A stretch of DNA of 64,000 nt from Schizochytrium sp. TIO01. Lineage: Eukaryota; Sar; Bigyra; Thraustochytrida; Thraustochytriidae. Where the stretch lies: positions 2,974,337 to 3,038,336 of the forward strand of contig SMSO01000037.1 in assembly GCA_004764695.1 (NCBI GenBank), read 5' to 3'. How positions within the stretch are numbered: the first letter of the stretch is position 1; the number at the start of each line of letters is the position of its first letter. Positions 10,033 through 21,052 of this stretch are shown in pieces. The notes under the pieces are model-generated. The model did not search any database. It had not been told where the DNA came from and saw only the letters and a program-made list of their open reading frames with translations. The position numbers and the translations under genes were made by a program.

Positions 10033-13000
10033 AGAAGAATCTCGTGCCACCATCTTTCCCCTGTTGTCTACTAAAACACAATCTACATCTAACCTTTTTC
10101 TTTAATCCTGGATTCAGCACTAAGCTATACTCACTCGTCAAATCAATGACCTGGTGCTGCCAAGCTATAATTAAGAAGCAATGGTATTTTATGAGCATTT
10201 CTTTGTGTTCCAACTTTTAAGAAAGTATTGATATTTCCCCTCCTTGCAATTTAGAATACTTTTTCCACTTAAGACTAGGTGCTCTAGATGCTCCCATCTG
10301 GACGTTCTAGTATGAAATAATAATCTTGGTACTTGTGTGATATGATAGCTATATATTTCAAAATAGTCAATTAAAAGTGCAAGTAGTTGGTTAAAAGCAG
10401 ATCACATTTGCAAGCGTCCACCACCACCATACAGTCTTACAGTCATGCATTCCTTGGTAATAATGATTAGTGACACAAAGTAGTTTTTCATCAATGTTGT
10501 TTTGGATGATGTTTTTCTCCATCTCGCAGGTGAATCAACCTTCGGAGTGAATATGCAAATCAACATATTCAGGGAGCGAACATGTATCGCAAAAGAGTTA
10601 AGTTCTAACTGCAAAGTCTAGCTTTAAGTAACTTACTCAGAATCGAGGGATTTACCCATACCTAAGCCGTGGACGATACTAGAAAGAAAGTCAGATGAGA
10701 TCCAACTTTGCCTCTGTCCGATTGTATGGTAGAACAAAGCAATGCAAAATTACAAACCGTAAAAAAAAAATCTGCCACAACATAGGTTCCTCTTCATAGA
10801 TAATTACTCGACAAGAAATTACAGACTCCAAGATTCTGTTTGAGATTATCTGTTGTAACCAAGTTGAGTAAGAAGATAATATTGCATGATAGCGGAATGT
10901 CATACAGATCTCTCATTTTTTAATTTTTAATTTTTAAAATGTATGTCATTACAAACAGGTAAAACTCTAATCTTTTAGATGTGTTTACTTGTAAATTTGG
11001 AACAAAACAAAGCATACGGGGTTGAACATGGAGACAACTCATTATTTGAGCAGCCAAGTTTAGAACACAATTTCACAGCCTTGTTACACTTGAGCTCTTT
11101 CGTTACTCCATTTGATTCTCTTTGCCTCTTGAGTCTAGACATTCACCCTGATGATTCCAGAACAATGCTTTGGCTCTCGCATCATGGTGCAGTGTTGGAC
11201 ATATTATTTATTTTCTTTTGACAAAATGCAAGGACCAATGATAGTGTGCTCGCGGCAAACACATTGGCGTGACCTTGAATCATCATTTCTTAATCCTGAA
11301 AGCATTCTTGTTGCTTTTGTATGTCTTGTATTATTTTTTTTAATATAAAAAAAATTAGTTAAAAGAAGAAGAAAATGAAGTAGAAAAGATGCTCTCAAAT
11401 ACAATTACATTTTTCCATAGTCGGAGGTCGGAAAGTTCTGTATTAAACGCACCCCACAGTGACGATTGGGGATTTTTCTTTAAATATGAATAGGTAAGAT
11501 AGCCTTTGAGACTGCATTCGATTTAACATGTGAAACCGAAGCGCGGGACTTAGAGTCCGCTCAGTTTCTATGCGCCTCAATTCATCCCCAATTACGTGGA
11601 CAACATCCTGTCTGCAATCACGAAACTCTCCAAACAGCTTTCTGTGTGGTGGCCTCCAGCCAAACATCGCAAATCATCTTCTTGCTAGGACGAAGACACC
11701 ACACTCAACCTCAGTTGTGACGCTGTGGTTGAGCTCTTAACGGACTTTGTCTCAGGTCAGCGTTTCGCCAGGCGCGACTCCAATTTTGGTATTCGCAACT
11801 TTGTGAAATCGAGCCTCATATGAAAATCCCTAATAGTGGCATAGGACTCTGCCAAGCGAAGACAGGTGCTCTGCCTGAACATGAGTGCTGCTTTTTCTGC
11901 TTTTGAGCTCAACATGAGCTGGCCCTTGCTTGACCTGAGACGAAATCGGCCTTACAGAGCTCCCTGGGCGCGCTTGGCTTTGCACATGGAGCTCGATGCA
12001 GCCCTGCTTATTCTGTGGGATCTGGGTTGGTCCCAGGTCTCTTCTTAGCCTCCCCTCGCGTGTCGGGTATTGACTATCGATGCAGATCGCTCATGTGGCG
12101 ATTCGAGTGAATAAGCAGCACTTTTGAGACAGAGTCCCGCACTACTTTGAGGCAGCTTGCTTCCGCAGACCAGCTGCAGCCAAGCTGTTGACCCTCGTGG
12201 TGGTGCGGGTTCGATGTGAGAGCAGGCCAGTCCCTCGCTGCTGGCTCGAGTCTACCCTCCTGAGAATCCCAACAGAAATTCAGGTTAGGCAGCGGTAGAC
12301 CAAATTCGAAGCAAGGCTTCCTGAGATGGGTGTGTGCGGGTGCGAGGTGACCACGGCCATTCAACAATAATACTAGTTTGGCATGAAGGCTATGTTTTCT
12401 CTTGTCCTGCGCGAGCTCTTTCATTGAGGTGGTGACGCTAGTGGGAGCGAGAAGACGCAACGAGCGCGGAGAAGTACCGGCTGAGCGCAAGCTTCACTTT
12501 GAAGACACCCGCAAAGGGGAGGTGTCGTCCTCCCGTACTGATCAATTTGGCTCCATCTTATTTTGCACGAAAGGCAACACATCAAAAGCTTACGAGGCGG
12601 ATTCCTTTTTTTATAACATTTTGAAATATAAAAGAACTATAGTACGTAGTTGGCATGTGAGAAGGAATACAACGCTTAGAGATGCCTTGAGTCAGTTTCT
12701 TAACATAAATACATACATCAATACATATGGATAATACTAATGTAGAACCAAAATAAAAGCAACTCGAATAGAAAGCGAAAGCTCGCGGAATACAAGACAC
12801 AGCTTCCTGAATTGAGGATGGAAGGAAGTAACAACGAGGGCTCTAAATGGAGGGAGAGGCAATGGATTGTCGGCCAAGGGTAAAAAACATTTAAAGATGT
12901 TCACATCTTTGCATTTAAAAAAAGAAAAAGAAGAAGCAAGAGATGCCCGGGCAGACGGGCGAGGTATAGGTAGATAGATTTGCATAGCTATAAAAAGGTA

Positions 13001-13140
13001 GTCGTGCTTGGTAGTGTATGTGCACACGGCGAAGAAGGAGCACCGGAAATTAATCGAGAGCAAAATGAAGTGAGATCAAATCAACAGCTTGACTTTGCGG
13101 CATCGAGAACACCGCGAAGGCTAGAAAGGTTTTCTACGAT
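10033..13140. other. Intergenic, no supported gene
   Basis: AT-rich sequence with only short unconvincing frames. The longest (about 138 codons, minus strand, 12074-12490) lacks a recognisable pattern. The part near 13100 is the 3' flank of the Rab GDI gene. Confidence 0.4.
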
Positions 13141-15147
13141 CTACTGTTGGGATTCGACCAGCTTCTCATCAAGATTGAGCTCCTTGCCAAAGATTGCGCG
13201 GTAGATGCGCTCGATATCCTCCGCGGCGGACATGAAATGGGAGGTAGCATCAAGGCTTGAGACAATAAAGCACTTTGTTTTGGTACCATCGTCGACCGGA
13301 GCAAAAGTGTCTGAAACGGAGTCAAAACGCTCAGCAATGTCTCCCATGAGCTCAAATGCCTGCCGGAGCTCGGCAACGGGCTCGTTGGTCTCAACAGTAG
13401 TTGAAGCAATCGCCACATTAATTCCACGCGGGCATACATGGAGCGAGGCTCCCAACTCTGACAGGTACACATCCTGCTTCTTGCCCATAAGGTGCTTGGC
13501 AGGAAGAATAATCTGGCACGAGTCTCCAACAGTGCTCTTGATGGGTTTCTTGAGCAGACATACACTGCGCACCACAGAGCCGGTTTTGCGGGACATGTGC
13601 GCCGGGAAGTAAGATGCGTCACCAATGATGATTTTAGCCTTGGCAGCCATGTCTCCTACGCGTACTCCAATGGCCTGGCCAGAGCTCTGATCCATGATGA
13701 TCTCGTCGACGTCGTGACGCAACATTACGGTGCCACCATAGATTGCGGAGAGACGGCTGAAGCCCTCAGGGAGAGACGACAGTCCGTAGTTCGGGTAAAG
13801 GTACGGGCTGTCCTGTCCATATCGTCCAACGGACTTTCCGTACAGCTGGCATGCAAGCACGGTGGGCTCAGCAGGCTTGTCCAAATACGAGTCGTCGGTC
13901 TGCAGGGCCATGGCGTGTCCGAGAAAGTTCTGCGTGGTCTCGTCGAGGCCAAACTTGGCGTACAGCTCGCGCATGGTCATGTTGAGGAGGTCGTACTTCT
14001 GGGTCGACGTGTCGAACACAGGCTTCATGAAGGTGATCTTGAGTGGCCGCGGTGCCGAGCCGATGGCCTTCTTTACGTCCTCGTCAGTCTTGCCAAGCAT
14101 GGTCTGTCCATTGATCGAGTACAGCACATCACCCACTTCAACGCGCTTAGAGGCCTGCACGGGTCCCGGATTTCCGGAAGCGTCTGCCTGGAAGCTCTCA
14201 ACCGTAACAACAGTCTGGATGGGTCCGCCTTGCTCAGGCGGCACACCCTTCTTAACAGGGCGCGTCTTAACAACAATGCCGACGGAGCCTTCGCCGACCT
14301 CAACGTCTGTGGTCTCCGGGAAGACGGGTACGCCATATTTCTTCTCCATGGCACCCACAAGTGTCTCGCGCTTGGAATCAAAGCGAGTAATGAGAGCATC
14401 AACCTCATCCACCTTGCTGGCGTTGTGGGTCTGGAAGTAAGCCACAAGCGCGTTGCGGAATTCTTCTTTACTCAAGGTGTCTGCCGTACGCCGGGGGCAT
14501 TTATAGGTGCGCACGTAGTCTGCAAACTTGCGCAACGCGTTCTTTTGAAACAGGGATACCAACGAGGATGTGAGTGCCTCCGTCGGTGTGACCGGGAGCT
14601 TGTAGATCTTGCCAGAGTTGAAAACATAGGAGCCAGCGATGCCATTGAAGTCCATGTAGCGAGTGACGTCGGTCTGGATAAGCATCTTGACGAGCTTACC
14701 GTTGGCCATGAGCAACTTGGGCACCATGTCAACACAATAGTCCCTGCTGCGACCAAAGCGTTGCTCAGCGGACTCCTGGCTGAAGGTCTTGCTGTGCTTC
14801 TCGTAGAGCTCCTTGAGGTTCAAACTCGCGCAGTGTCCACCGTAGTAGGCGTTTCGGTCAATCTGCAGAACACGCATTCCACGAACGGACAAAAGACCTG
14901 CCAGAATGCACTCCTTCAGGCCCGTGGAGAGCACGATCGCGTCGTAGTCACCGTCCGCGAGCGGCTTGTACGAGGTGCCGTTGAGCACAACATTCGGAAG
15001 AGCACCGTCTTCAGTATGAGGATCAGCGGACTCGGATCCAGTGTGCGTCGAGGGTGCATCCGGGGCAGCCGCAGGGGCTTGCTGCTGGTCCACGCTCAGG
15101 TTCGACATGGCGTTGGCGACGTCGGCTTGCTGCTGCTCGCCCTCCAT
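13141..15147 (-). CDS. GDI1: Rab GDP dissociation inhibitor with PDZ-like insertion
   Basis: A 668-residue frame from ATG 15147 in a near-perfect Kozak context (GCCACCATGG). The open frame upstream has only a TTG and holds a (GAAC)n leader. GDI extracts prenylated GDP-bound Rab GTPases from membranes and recycles them. Residues 1-62 are a Gln/Ala/Ser-rich extension. The GDI core starts at about 66 with DYDAIVLSTGLKECIL and RNAYYGGHCASLNL, and resumes after 380 with MTMRELYAKFGLDE, SPYLYPNYGL, RLSAIYGGT and ASTTVETNEP. Between them, about residues 282-376 form a PDZ-like module (VEVGDVLYSINGQTMLGKTDEDV, then PRPLKITFMKP). Human GDI is about 447 residues; the insertion and N-terminus account for the excess. 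No intron is needed. Confidence 0.92.
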   Translation of the reverse strand: MEGEQQQADVANAMSNLSVDQQQAPAAAPDAPSTHTGSESADPHTEDGALPNVVLNGTSYKPLADGDYDAIVLSTGLKECILAGLLSVRGMRVLQIDRNAYYGGHCASLNLKELYEKHSKTFSQESAEQRFGRSRDYCVDMVPKLLMANGKLVKMLIQTDVTRYMDFNGIAGSYVFNSGKIYKLPVTPTEALTSSLVSLFQKNALRKFADYVRTYKCPRRTADTLSKEEFRNALVAYFQTHNASKVDEVDALITRFDSKRETLVGAMEKKYGVPVFPETTDVEVGEGSVGIVVKTRPVKKGVPPEQGGPIQTVVTVESFQADASGNPGPVQASKRVEVGDVLYSINGQTMLGKTDEDVKKAIGSAPRPLKITFMKPVFDTSTQKYDLLNMTMRELYAKFGLDETTQNFLGHAMALQTDDSYLDKPAEPTVLACQLYGKSVGRYGQDSPYLYPNYGLSSLPEGFSRLSAIYGGTVMLRHDVDEIIMDQSSGQAIGVRVGDMAAKAKIIIGDASYFPAHMSRKTGSVVRSVCLLKKPIKSTVGDSCQIILPAKHLMGKKQDVYLSELGASLHVCPRGINVAIASTTVETNEPVAELRQAFELMGDIAERFDSVSDTFAPVDDGTKTKCFIVSSLDATSHFMSAAEDIERIYRAIFGKELNLDEKLVESQQ
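14010..14310 (-). other. PDZ-like domain inside the GDI gene
   Basis: This part of the GDI gene (residues about 280-380) has the PDZ pattern of a glycine-containing carboxylate-binding turn region followed by VGDVLYSINGQ, a helix (TDEDVKKAIGS) and a last strand (PLKITFMKP). It interrupts the helical domain of the GDI fold between TRFDSKRETLVG and STQKYDLLNMTMREL. The frame is continuous across both borders, so it is translated as part of GDI. Confidence 0.65.
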
Positions 15148-15180
15148 GGTGGCTTCTTGTTGTTCTTTCTGCTCAACCGG

Positions 15181-15216
15181 ATGAACGAACGAACGAACGA
15201 ACGAATGAACGAACGG
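15181..15216. repeat. (GAAC)n microsatellite in GDI 5' leader
   Basis: Tetranucleotide run about 35 bp upstream of the GDI start codon, read as GTTC on the transcribed strand, so probably in the 5' UTR. Confidence 0.8.
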
Positions 15217-15722
15217 AGTATCTACCCAGATATCCGCTCCTGGCACAGAAACTGCAGTTCGCTGCGAGATTTGAGCTCGGGTGGTATCCAAATCCTGCTG
15301 CCGCTTTGCCTGGCACCAGATCGAGGACGAAGTTTAGGATTTGATCGAAGCTTTCTCTGCTGCTTACGATTGCTTCTTCTTTTAAAGATAGAGGCGCTCA
15401 TCAAATGGTCTCTATCGGATAGCTAGTCCTAACAATTTCTCTCTCTTCTCAAGCAGAGAGATAGATAGATAGATATAGATAGATATACTCGACCAGCTTC
15501 CACGCTGTATCTGCTGCATCCGTGAACTGTGAACGGGCTGATCGAGCGAAGAATTTGCGAATCTTCTGCATCTCTGCTCTTCGACTGCGGTGAACGCTCT
15601 TTGAGGCGCTTGCTTCAATGCGGTTTCTCGCCTCTTCGATGAACCCGATAGAGATAGGCTCAGATTTGGATGATTCACTTCAATGGAGATACCGATCAGT
15701 CAATCAGTCAATCAGTCAATCC

Positions 15723-15817
15723 ATTTTACTTTTATCTTTACCTTTATTGATACTATTATTTTTACTTTTATTTTTATTGTTATTTTTATTGTTATTGTTA
15801 TTATCTTTATATCTTTT

Positions 15818-15858
<41 letters not shown>

Positions 15859-15890
15859 TATCTTAAATTTTTTATTAATCTTTCTTTAGA
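15723..15890. repeat. AT-rich TTTA/ATT low-complexity tract
   Basis: About 170 bp of pyrimidine-biased TTTA, TTTTA, TTG and finally (ATT)n units. Long frames here (runs of Leu or Ile) are artefacts of the repeat. Confidence 0.85.
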
Positions 15891-16910
15891 GCTAAAGGGA
15901 CATCAAGCAAACCATAGTCAGCAGGTAAGCAGCGTTAGGACCGGATGGGTGAAAATTGTTATATTTTGCAGAAAACAATCAAACAAAGAAAAACAAACAA
16001 AATAAGGAGAACGAACGACTCGAAGAACTTTCGCTCCCCGCGACACAGCTCCCGCGCCTTTGCTCGCCTCACGCGAAGGCAGGGCGTCCAGGCATGCTGC
16101 GGGGCGCCTCCTGGGCGTCCCCGCGGCCCCTGTGTCCTTCTCCTCGCTCCAGCGGCCCGCCCCCTCCTCCTCCGCGAGCGTCGACGTGGCCTCTTCGATG
16201 CGCAGAGAAGAGAAGAAGTCCAAGAAATCAAAGAAATCAATCAATCCTCAGAGAACGAATGACAAAGAAAGAAAGAAGAAAAGAAAGAAACGACCTCATT
16301 ACTCCACTCCTACGCCCAAATAGCCGAAACTGGCGCTCGAAAGGAATCAGAAACTCACAATACAGGAATAGATTGAACAGCAGAAGAGATCCTCATAACT
16401 CCTCTCTGGAAATGCTCCAAACTACGCATCGTAACGCAGAGGGAGATATATCAGAAACAGTTCAGGAATAGGTGGAGTTGAAGCAGACTGCAGAAGAGGT
16501 CCTCACCCTCATAACTCCTTTCTCTAAATGCAAATGCGATGCGAATGCGATGTAAATGCGGTGTCATGATGAGCGATCGATGATCTGTAGCGAATCTTAG
16601 ATACTGTGGAGAGCTTTCATAGTACAATGGTCTCGATTTGTCTTCTTTGTCTCAGCTTCGCGCAATCTTGAGGTCAAATTCACGAGGCTTTTGGCGCTCT
16701 CGCGTTTCACCAAACGAACTCGAGCGAAGGTCCAAAGTTGAAGTCGACGTCGACTCCATGATGTGATCTTTGAGATGAGCTCGCAATGAATGAATGAATG
16801 CTGTGGCGAGGATGATCAATCAGGTGGAGTGCGAAACGAAAGAGATGTCCCGGTACGAAGGACTTCATGAGACACTGCATTGGCAGAAACATACTATGTC
16901 AAGGAGCTTG

Positions 16911-17139
16911 CTATTGTAATACTGGTCGAGAGTGGAGACTCTGATCATTGGCGAACTCGAGGTTGGCGAGGGCCTCATCAACCCAGGACACGAAATCACG
17001 TGCGCTGAGGAGTTTGCCGGTGCTTGTGACAACCACTTTGATTTGCAATGTAGTGTGTGCTTCTGTTGTTGTTGTCGAATTGGTGTCACAGCGGAATGAT
17101 AAGCACACATTTATGGATAACAGATTGTGATAAGTCCAA
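16911..17139 (-). CDS. Possible terminal exon, unknown gene
   Basis: A polypyrimidine-CAG acceptor (cagctttttctcag, ending at 17140) precedes a 75-codon frame that ends in TAG at 16911. The translated end (KVVVTSTGKLLSARDF, then VSWVDEALANLEF) alternates a strand and an amphipathic helix and looks more protein-like than its neighbours. No upstream exon or donor could be fixed and no family is recognised, so this is tentative. Confidence 0.2.
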
Positions 17140-17619
17140 CTGAGAAAAAGCTGCGTAGAAGCATTAGCATCTGCTGTTCTTTAGGATCTGCAACTGTGTG
17201 CGCACGCTCCTCTTCTCGGAAGCCCTGCAAATCATGTTTGGTACAGATCCTCGCCTTGCAGTTGATGAGCGACGATTCTTGTGACTCATGCATACATGAA
17301 CAATCTGGCAATAGTTCAAGGCCTCGCATTATTCCCCGTCACTGCTCATATGATGGTAATTAGTTTGGCTCTATGTTTTCAGAACATAATACTCCGAGTG
17401 ATGCCTTGAGACCTATTGTTAAATTGCTTATTTACCCGATTATCCGATCCGCTACCGTGGTATGTTCAACAAATAGAACAAATCGTGATCTAAGCCGCTC
17501 CCAAGCCTCCTCTGGTCGTTTGGCCTTGCAGTTTGGGCTTGCGCAGTGCAGCTCGAACCCCAATCAACTCTCCTCTCGTGGACGGAGAGTCGAAGCAGTG
17601 AAGAAGGCAGGCAAGCAAG

Positions 17620-18369
17620 ATGTACTGGTTTTGGGACACCACAAATGAGCAGGCTGACATGGACACGCTCCGACGCGAGATTTTGCGGCTCGACACCGGC
17701 GTCCTCCCGGAGAGCCCTGAGGTGGAGCAGTGCAAGTGGAGCATCGAGGCGAGCCTAATGCAGCGCAAATCGGAGGAGAAGTCATCCCCTGGCCCGCCTT
17801 CCGGCAGCAACTCCGCGACAAAGGGCGCCGTCAGGCCCATCCAAACCATGACCAAGGTCGAAAACAGCACACAATACCCAGATCAAATGGTCCTCGTCTT
17901 CTCACACCCCAAACGCACGGCACCTGATACTGGGCCTGCTCGGAAGGATAGTCAGAACGGCGGAATCTTGAGGCTTCCTCCGCCGACACGCAAATGCGTC
18001 GTGGTCCAGGCCAATTCAAATATTTCCAAATTGGATTTCTATTCAGACTACCATAGTAAGAACAACATCAAGTTGGACGGATTTGAGTACGTTGTGGGGG
18101 ACTTCTCGATTCGGATTGGCGTAGCAAGTCGCGGAAATACGCAAAGTTATATTGTTATTCGTGCCATGTTCATTCCGTGTGAGTTGGATCCGGAGGCACC
18201 CATCTACCGCCAGGTAGAGGAGGCACTAGGCCTTGGCACGCGATTCCCGTGTACATCACTACCAATCAAGCTTGATCAATACGCTGATGTTCTTCCAAAA
18301 CAATTTGGACCTATGCATGAGGCAGTTGAGGTTGTGGAGGTACTCGTGAAAATGTTGCGGAGCCGTTAA
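17620..18369 (+). CDS. MED20: Mediator subunit 20-like protein
   Basis: A 249-residue uninterrupted frame from ATG 17620. It resembles the MED20/Srb2 head-module subunit: an N-terminal helix after MYWFWDTTNEQ, a strand CKWSIEASL, a disordered Ser/Pro linker (about 50-80), MVLVFSHPKR, then LDGFEYVVGDFSIRIGVASRG aligning with the MED20 segment that reads YCDFLVKVGTV in animals. It ends with an FGPMHEAVEVVEVLVKML helix matching the C-terminal helix. MED20 pairs with MED18 in the Mediator head and links activators to RNA polymerase II. Sequence identity is low, as is usual for this subunit outside animals and fungi, so the call rests on the order of strands and the DFSIRIGV block. Confidence 0.55.
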   Translation: MYWFWDTTNEQADMDTLRREILRLDTGVLPESPEVEQCKWSIEASLMQRKSEEKSSPGPPSGSNSATKGAVRPIQTMTKVENSTQYPDQMVLVFSHPKRTAPDTGPARKDSQNGGILRLPPPTRKCVVVQANSNISKLDFYSDYHSKNNIKLDGFEYVVGDFSIRIGVASRGNTQSYIVIRAMFIPCELDPEAPIYRQVEEALGLGTRFPCTSLPIKLDQYADVLPKQFGPMHEAVEVVEVLVKMLRSR

Positions 18370-19553
18370 AGTACTGTACATTCGTTAGTGCACGCACGTA
18401 TGCATTCATGATATGCCTTGTGAGGACGATTAGTTATTGCGTGCCTTTGATCCTAACAGCTCTTTGCCAAGTAATATTGGAGGCATCTTGTGGAGTATCC
18501 GTGGGTTTTGCTCTTTCCAACCTGTTCTCTGAAAAAAACTAAACAAATCAATCTAAGCAGTACATAAAGAAAGAGAGACTGATACTTATTATAAGAATAG
18601 CAAACTAGCTTGATTGCGTAGGCACACTTTCACACCGATATTAAGTCATTCATCGAGGAGTGAAATAGAAGTGGGGACGCAGATCCTTCAACGTTGGTAC
18701 CATTTGTAACCTTCTTAGTCGTGCAATTCTTCCTGTTCAATCTGAATTATATTCAATTTTACCATGATCTTCTTATGTATTTTCTTGGATTTGCACTTCT
18801 TAGTCAAGTCCACATGGCTCTGGATTCCAAGATGCGAAGGCAGGGATATGAAGTTAGTAATTCAATGCTCGGATTTCTCCCTAGCATGTTCTTCACGTGC
18901 GAGGATCAGATCATTTTAGGAGAAAAACATATGATCTCATTCCTGGAATTCAATTTGCCTCATAAACTACAAAGAGTTGGTTTACCACTTTCTAGTTTCA
19001 TGCTAGATCCTTCAGGTTTGTCTACTTGGAACATAGTTTTAGAGGGTACAGTGAACTTTAATTCACTGCTGGCGTTGCAGGTATCAGAAAAGCTACCTTT
19101 TCGGATAAAGATACCTATCATATTCCGACAAATGTGAAATGCTCTTTAAATTAAATATGTACTTGGTGAATAGTTCTGAAAGCTTTCTTGTACCACGCGC
19201 GCCGAAGTTTTTAGAATCGTATTTGTTGAGAATCGCAACGCCATAGGAAGTATCGCCGATGGTTTCTTTGCCTAAAGAACATCTGTCAATACATGTGTAA
19301 ATGCTTTATCACGTAATATATTTAGTTAAATCAAACAGGTTTCGCAAATAAAGGCATTCTTGAGTCTAAACAAAAGCAAGGTACAAGAACACAACGGGGA
19401 CGCAGAGGAGCTGGGGAGTGCCAGACATACTCGCGAGATTCATAGAGTCGAGAAAAAACGCATCTAGCTGATAACAAGAGTTGGGCTCGCATCAGTGTGC
19501 TGTTTCTAACATAAAGCTAGCATTGGGAAACCATCACACATCGCACGAGCGAT
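18370..19553. other. Intergenic, one weak open frame
   Basis: A plus-strand frame open from about 18694 to 19137 uses AT-rich codons unlike the genes here and begins with TTG; its first ATG is at about 18775. The translation is hydrophobic at the start and matches nothing recognised. The rest is the 3' flanks of two convergent genes. Confidence 0.3.
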
Positions 19554-21052
19554 TTACGCAGATGATGGTGTGATAAGATCCATGATCGTGGAGTACATAA
19601 CAATCATGATACCACCACCAGGGCCAAGACGCAGCAGGCGGGGGCCGAGTCCTCGCCATGCGCCCTTAACACCCTCTTCTTGGAGGATAAGACCAAGACT
19701 TTGGAAGGAGTTTCTGTACTTGGGTACTTGGCCAGGCTTTGTAATCTGGTTTTGCATACGACTCTTGATCACATCACTGTGTCGATTTAAGACAAGATTT
19801 GTATATGCCAGCCCCGGGTCAATTAAACAATCAAATCATGTTAGTTTGCCTGGTCTCTAAGGTTTTCATCTTCCCAATTAGACGCTTGGAAAGGCCCACT
19901 GGCTTTTCCTATTCATGTCTACATCAAACTTACAAAGGTGTGTTAAGCAGTGTACCAACTGAAGCACCAACAACACCGGCGAGGAATTTGTTGAAGAGCT
20001 TCTTCGACTTGGGGGCATCCTCAGGCACAGCAAAGTTGTTGCCCACTAGACCAACGGTACCAAAGTAGGCACCATTCCAGAGAAAGTTACGGATAGCCTG
20101 GGCCTCAAAACCCTTGTAAAGCTTCATGGGGCCTTCCTCGCGTACAATAGCCAAAAAGCATTCCCAAGTACTGTTGAAACGACCAAGGTTATCCTTTGAC
20201 TGCATTGCAACCTTCACAGTCTCAACAGGGCAGTTAACAATGGCCTCACTGGTACCAGCGAGGGCTCCAGAGGCAGCGGCAGCAAAGTTGGTCAGCTTAC
20301 CCTCAGGGTTTCGCTTAATAAACTCATCCTTGAAGGCATCGTTAGCCGCAAATTTCCATGCACGCTTCGGGGCCTCGCCCACTGAGTAAAAGCAATACAA
20401 TCAAAATACATACCCGCCAAAGTAATTTGCAAATGTGTAAAAGCACAAGGAGGAACACGCATCAATTCCACGTTAGGATGCTTTGATTTTTATTTTGTTT
20501 CACAATGCTCGCTACGATTTGTAACAAGCAGCCATGCAGTAGGGGTTTAATCCTAAGTCCGCCAGAAGCTAGACTTCTGTAACACCCTTCATTACACAAG
20601 GAGGAGAGATTAACTTACAGACAGGAGGCACAATGCCACGGTAAAAACCCTTGATGCCTTGGTCAGCGAAAATTCCACGAGCCACAGTCACCATTGATGC
20701 CGAGGTGGTGGAAAGCTGTGCTCTGGTCTTCAGAACATCAGTGGGGTACATGCACAGAATCTCCGTGACACCTACGCACATAAACATTGTGGTGCGAATT
20801 CATCCCCATCGCCATCATATCAACAAGAGCACTCGCATCGACACCAATACAGTTAGTTCCCATGATTCATACCAGCGCTTGCCCATTTTAATGCCATCCT
20901 TTTCGAGCACATAGGATGATGACTCAAACATGGGACCAAGTGGAATTCTGAAAGCTCCAAAGACGCCAATTCCGCCACTATCACGCACCTGCACCTCCTC
21001 CCGCGATGGCGTTCTTGGCCAGGTTCTCCCAGAATGAGTCGCTCGCCGACAT
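19554..21052 (-). CDS. Mitochondrial 2-oxodicarboxylate-type carrier (SLC25), four exons
   Basis: Four exons join exactly: 21052-20989, 20771-20619, 20381-19934 and 19776-19554, giving 888 nt and 295 residues with stop. Donors are GTGCGT, GTAAGT and GTAAGT; acceptors end in TAG, CAG and CAG; phases match (1, 1, 2). The product has three mitochondrial-carrier repeats with signatures PTDVLKTR, PVETVKVA and PFDVIKSR, each followed by a G-x-x-x-x-Y/W-R/K-G motif (GFYRG, KLYKG, GAWRG). VTEILCMYP and GEAPKRAWKFAAND are typical of the oxodicarboxylate carrier subfamily (yeast ODC1/2, human SLC25A21), which exchanges 2-oxoadipate and 2-oxoglutarate across the inner membrane. It could still be another carrier of the same clade. 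It is the only gene here whose introns are fully resolved. Confidence 0.9.

Larger units (their letters stand above)
15148..17619. other. Intergenic with many microsatellites
   Basis: GDI 5' leader and promoter side, then low-complexity DNA: (GAAC)n 15181-15216, (GATA)n 15459-15486, (CAATCAGT)n near 15690-15720, and an AT-rich TTTA/ATT tract 15723-15890. No firm gene; one possible minus-strand exon is listed separately. Confidence 0.5.

Noticed and set aside
12074-12490. 138-codon minus-strand frame
   Set aside because: Biased composition, no secondary-structure pattern or family, and no support from neighbours.
13492-15426. 644-codon plus-strand open frame
   Set aside because: It lies antisense to the Rab GDI gene. 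The GDI frame carries conserved motifs throughout, while this one is a shadow of GC-biased codons.
15618-15889. Hydrophobic Leu/Ile-rich frames resembling membrane proteins
   Set aside because: They are translations of the TTTA/ATT low-complexity tract.
18694-19137. 147-codon plus-strand frame
   Set aside because: Starts with TTG, AT-rich codons unlike the genes nearby, no recognised domain.
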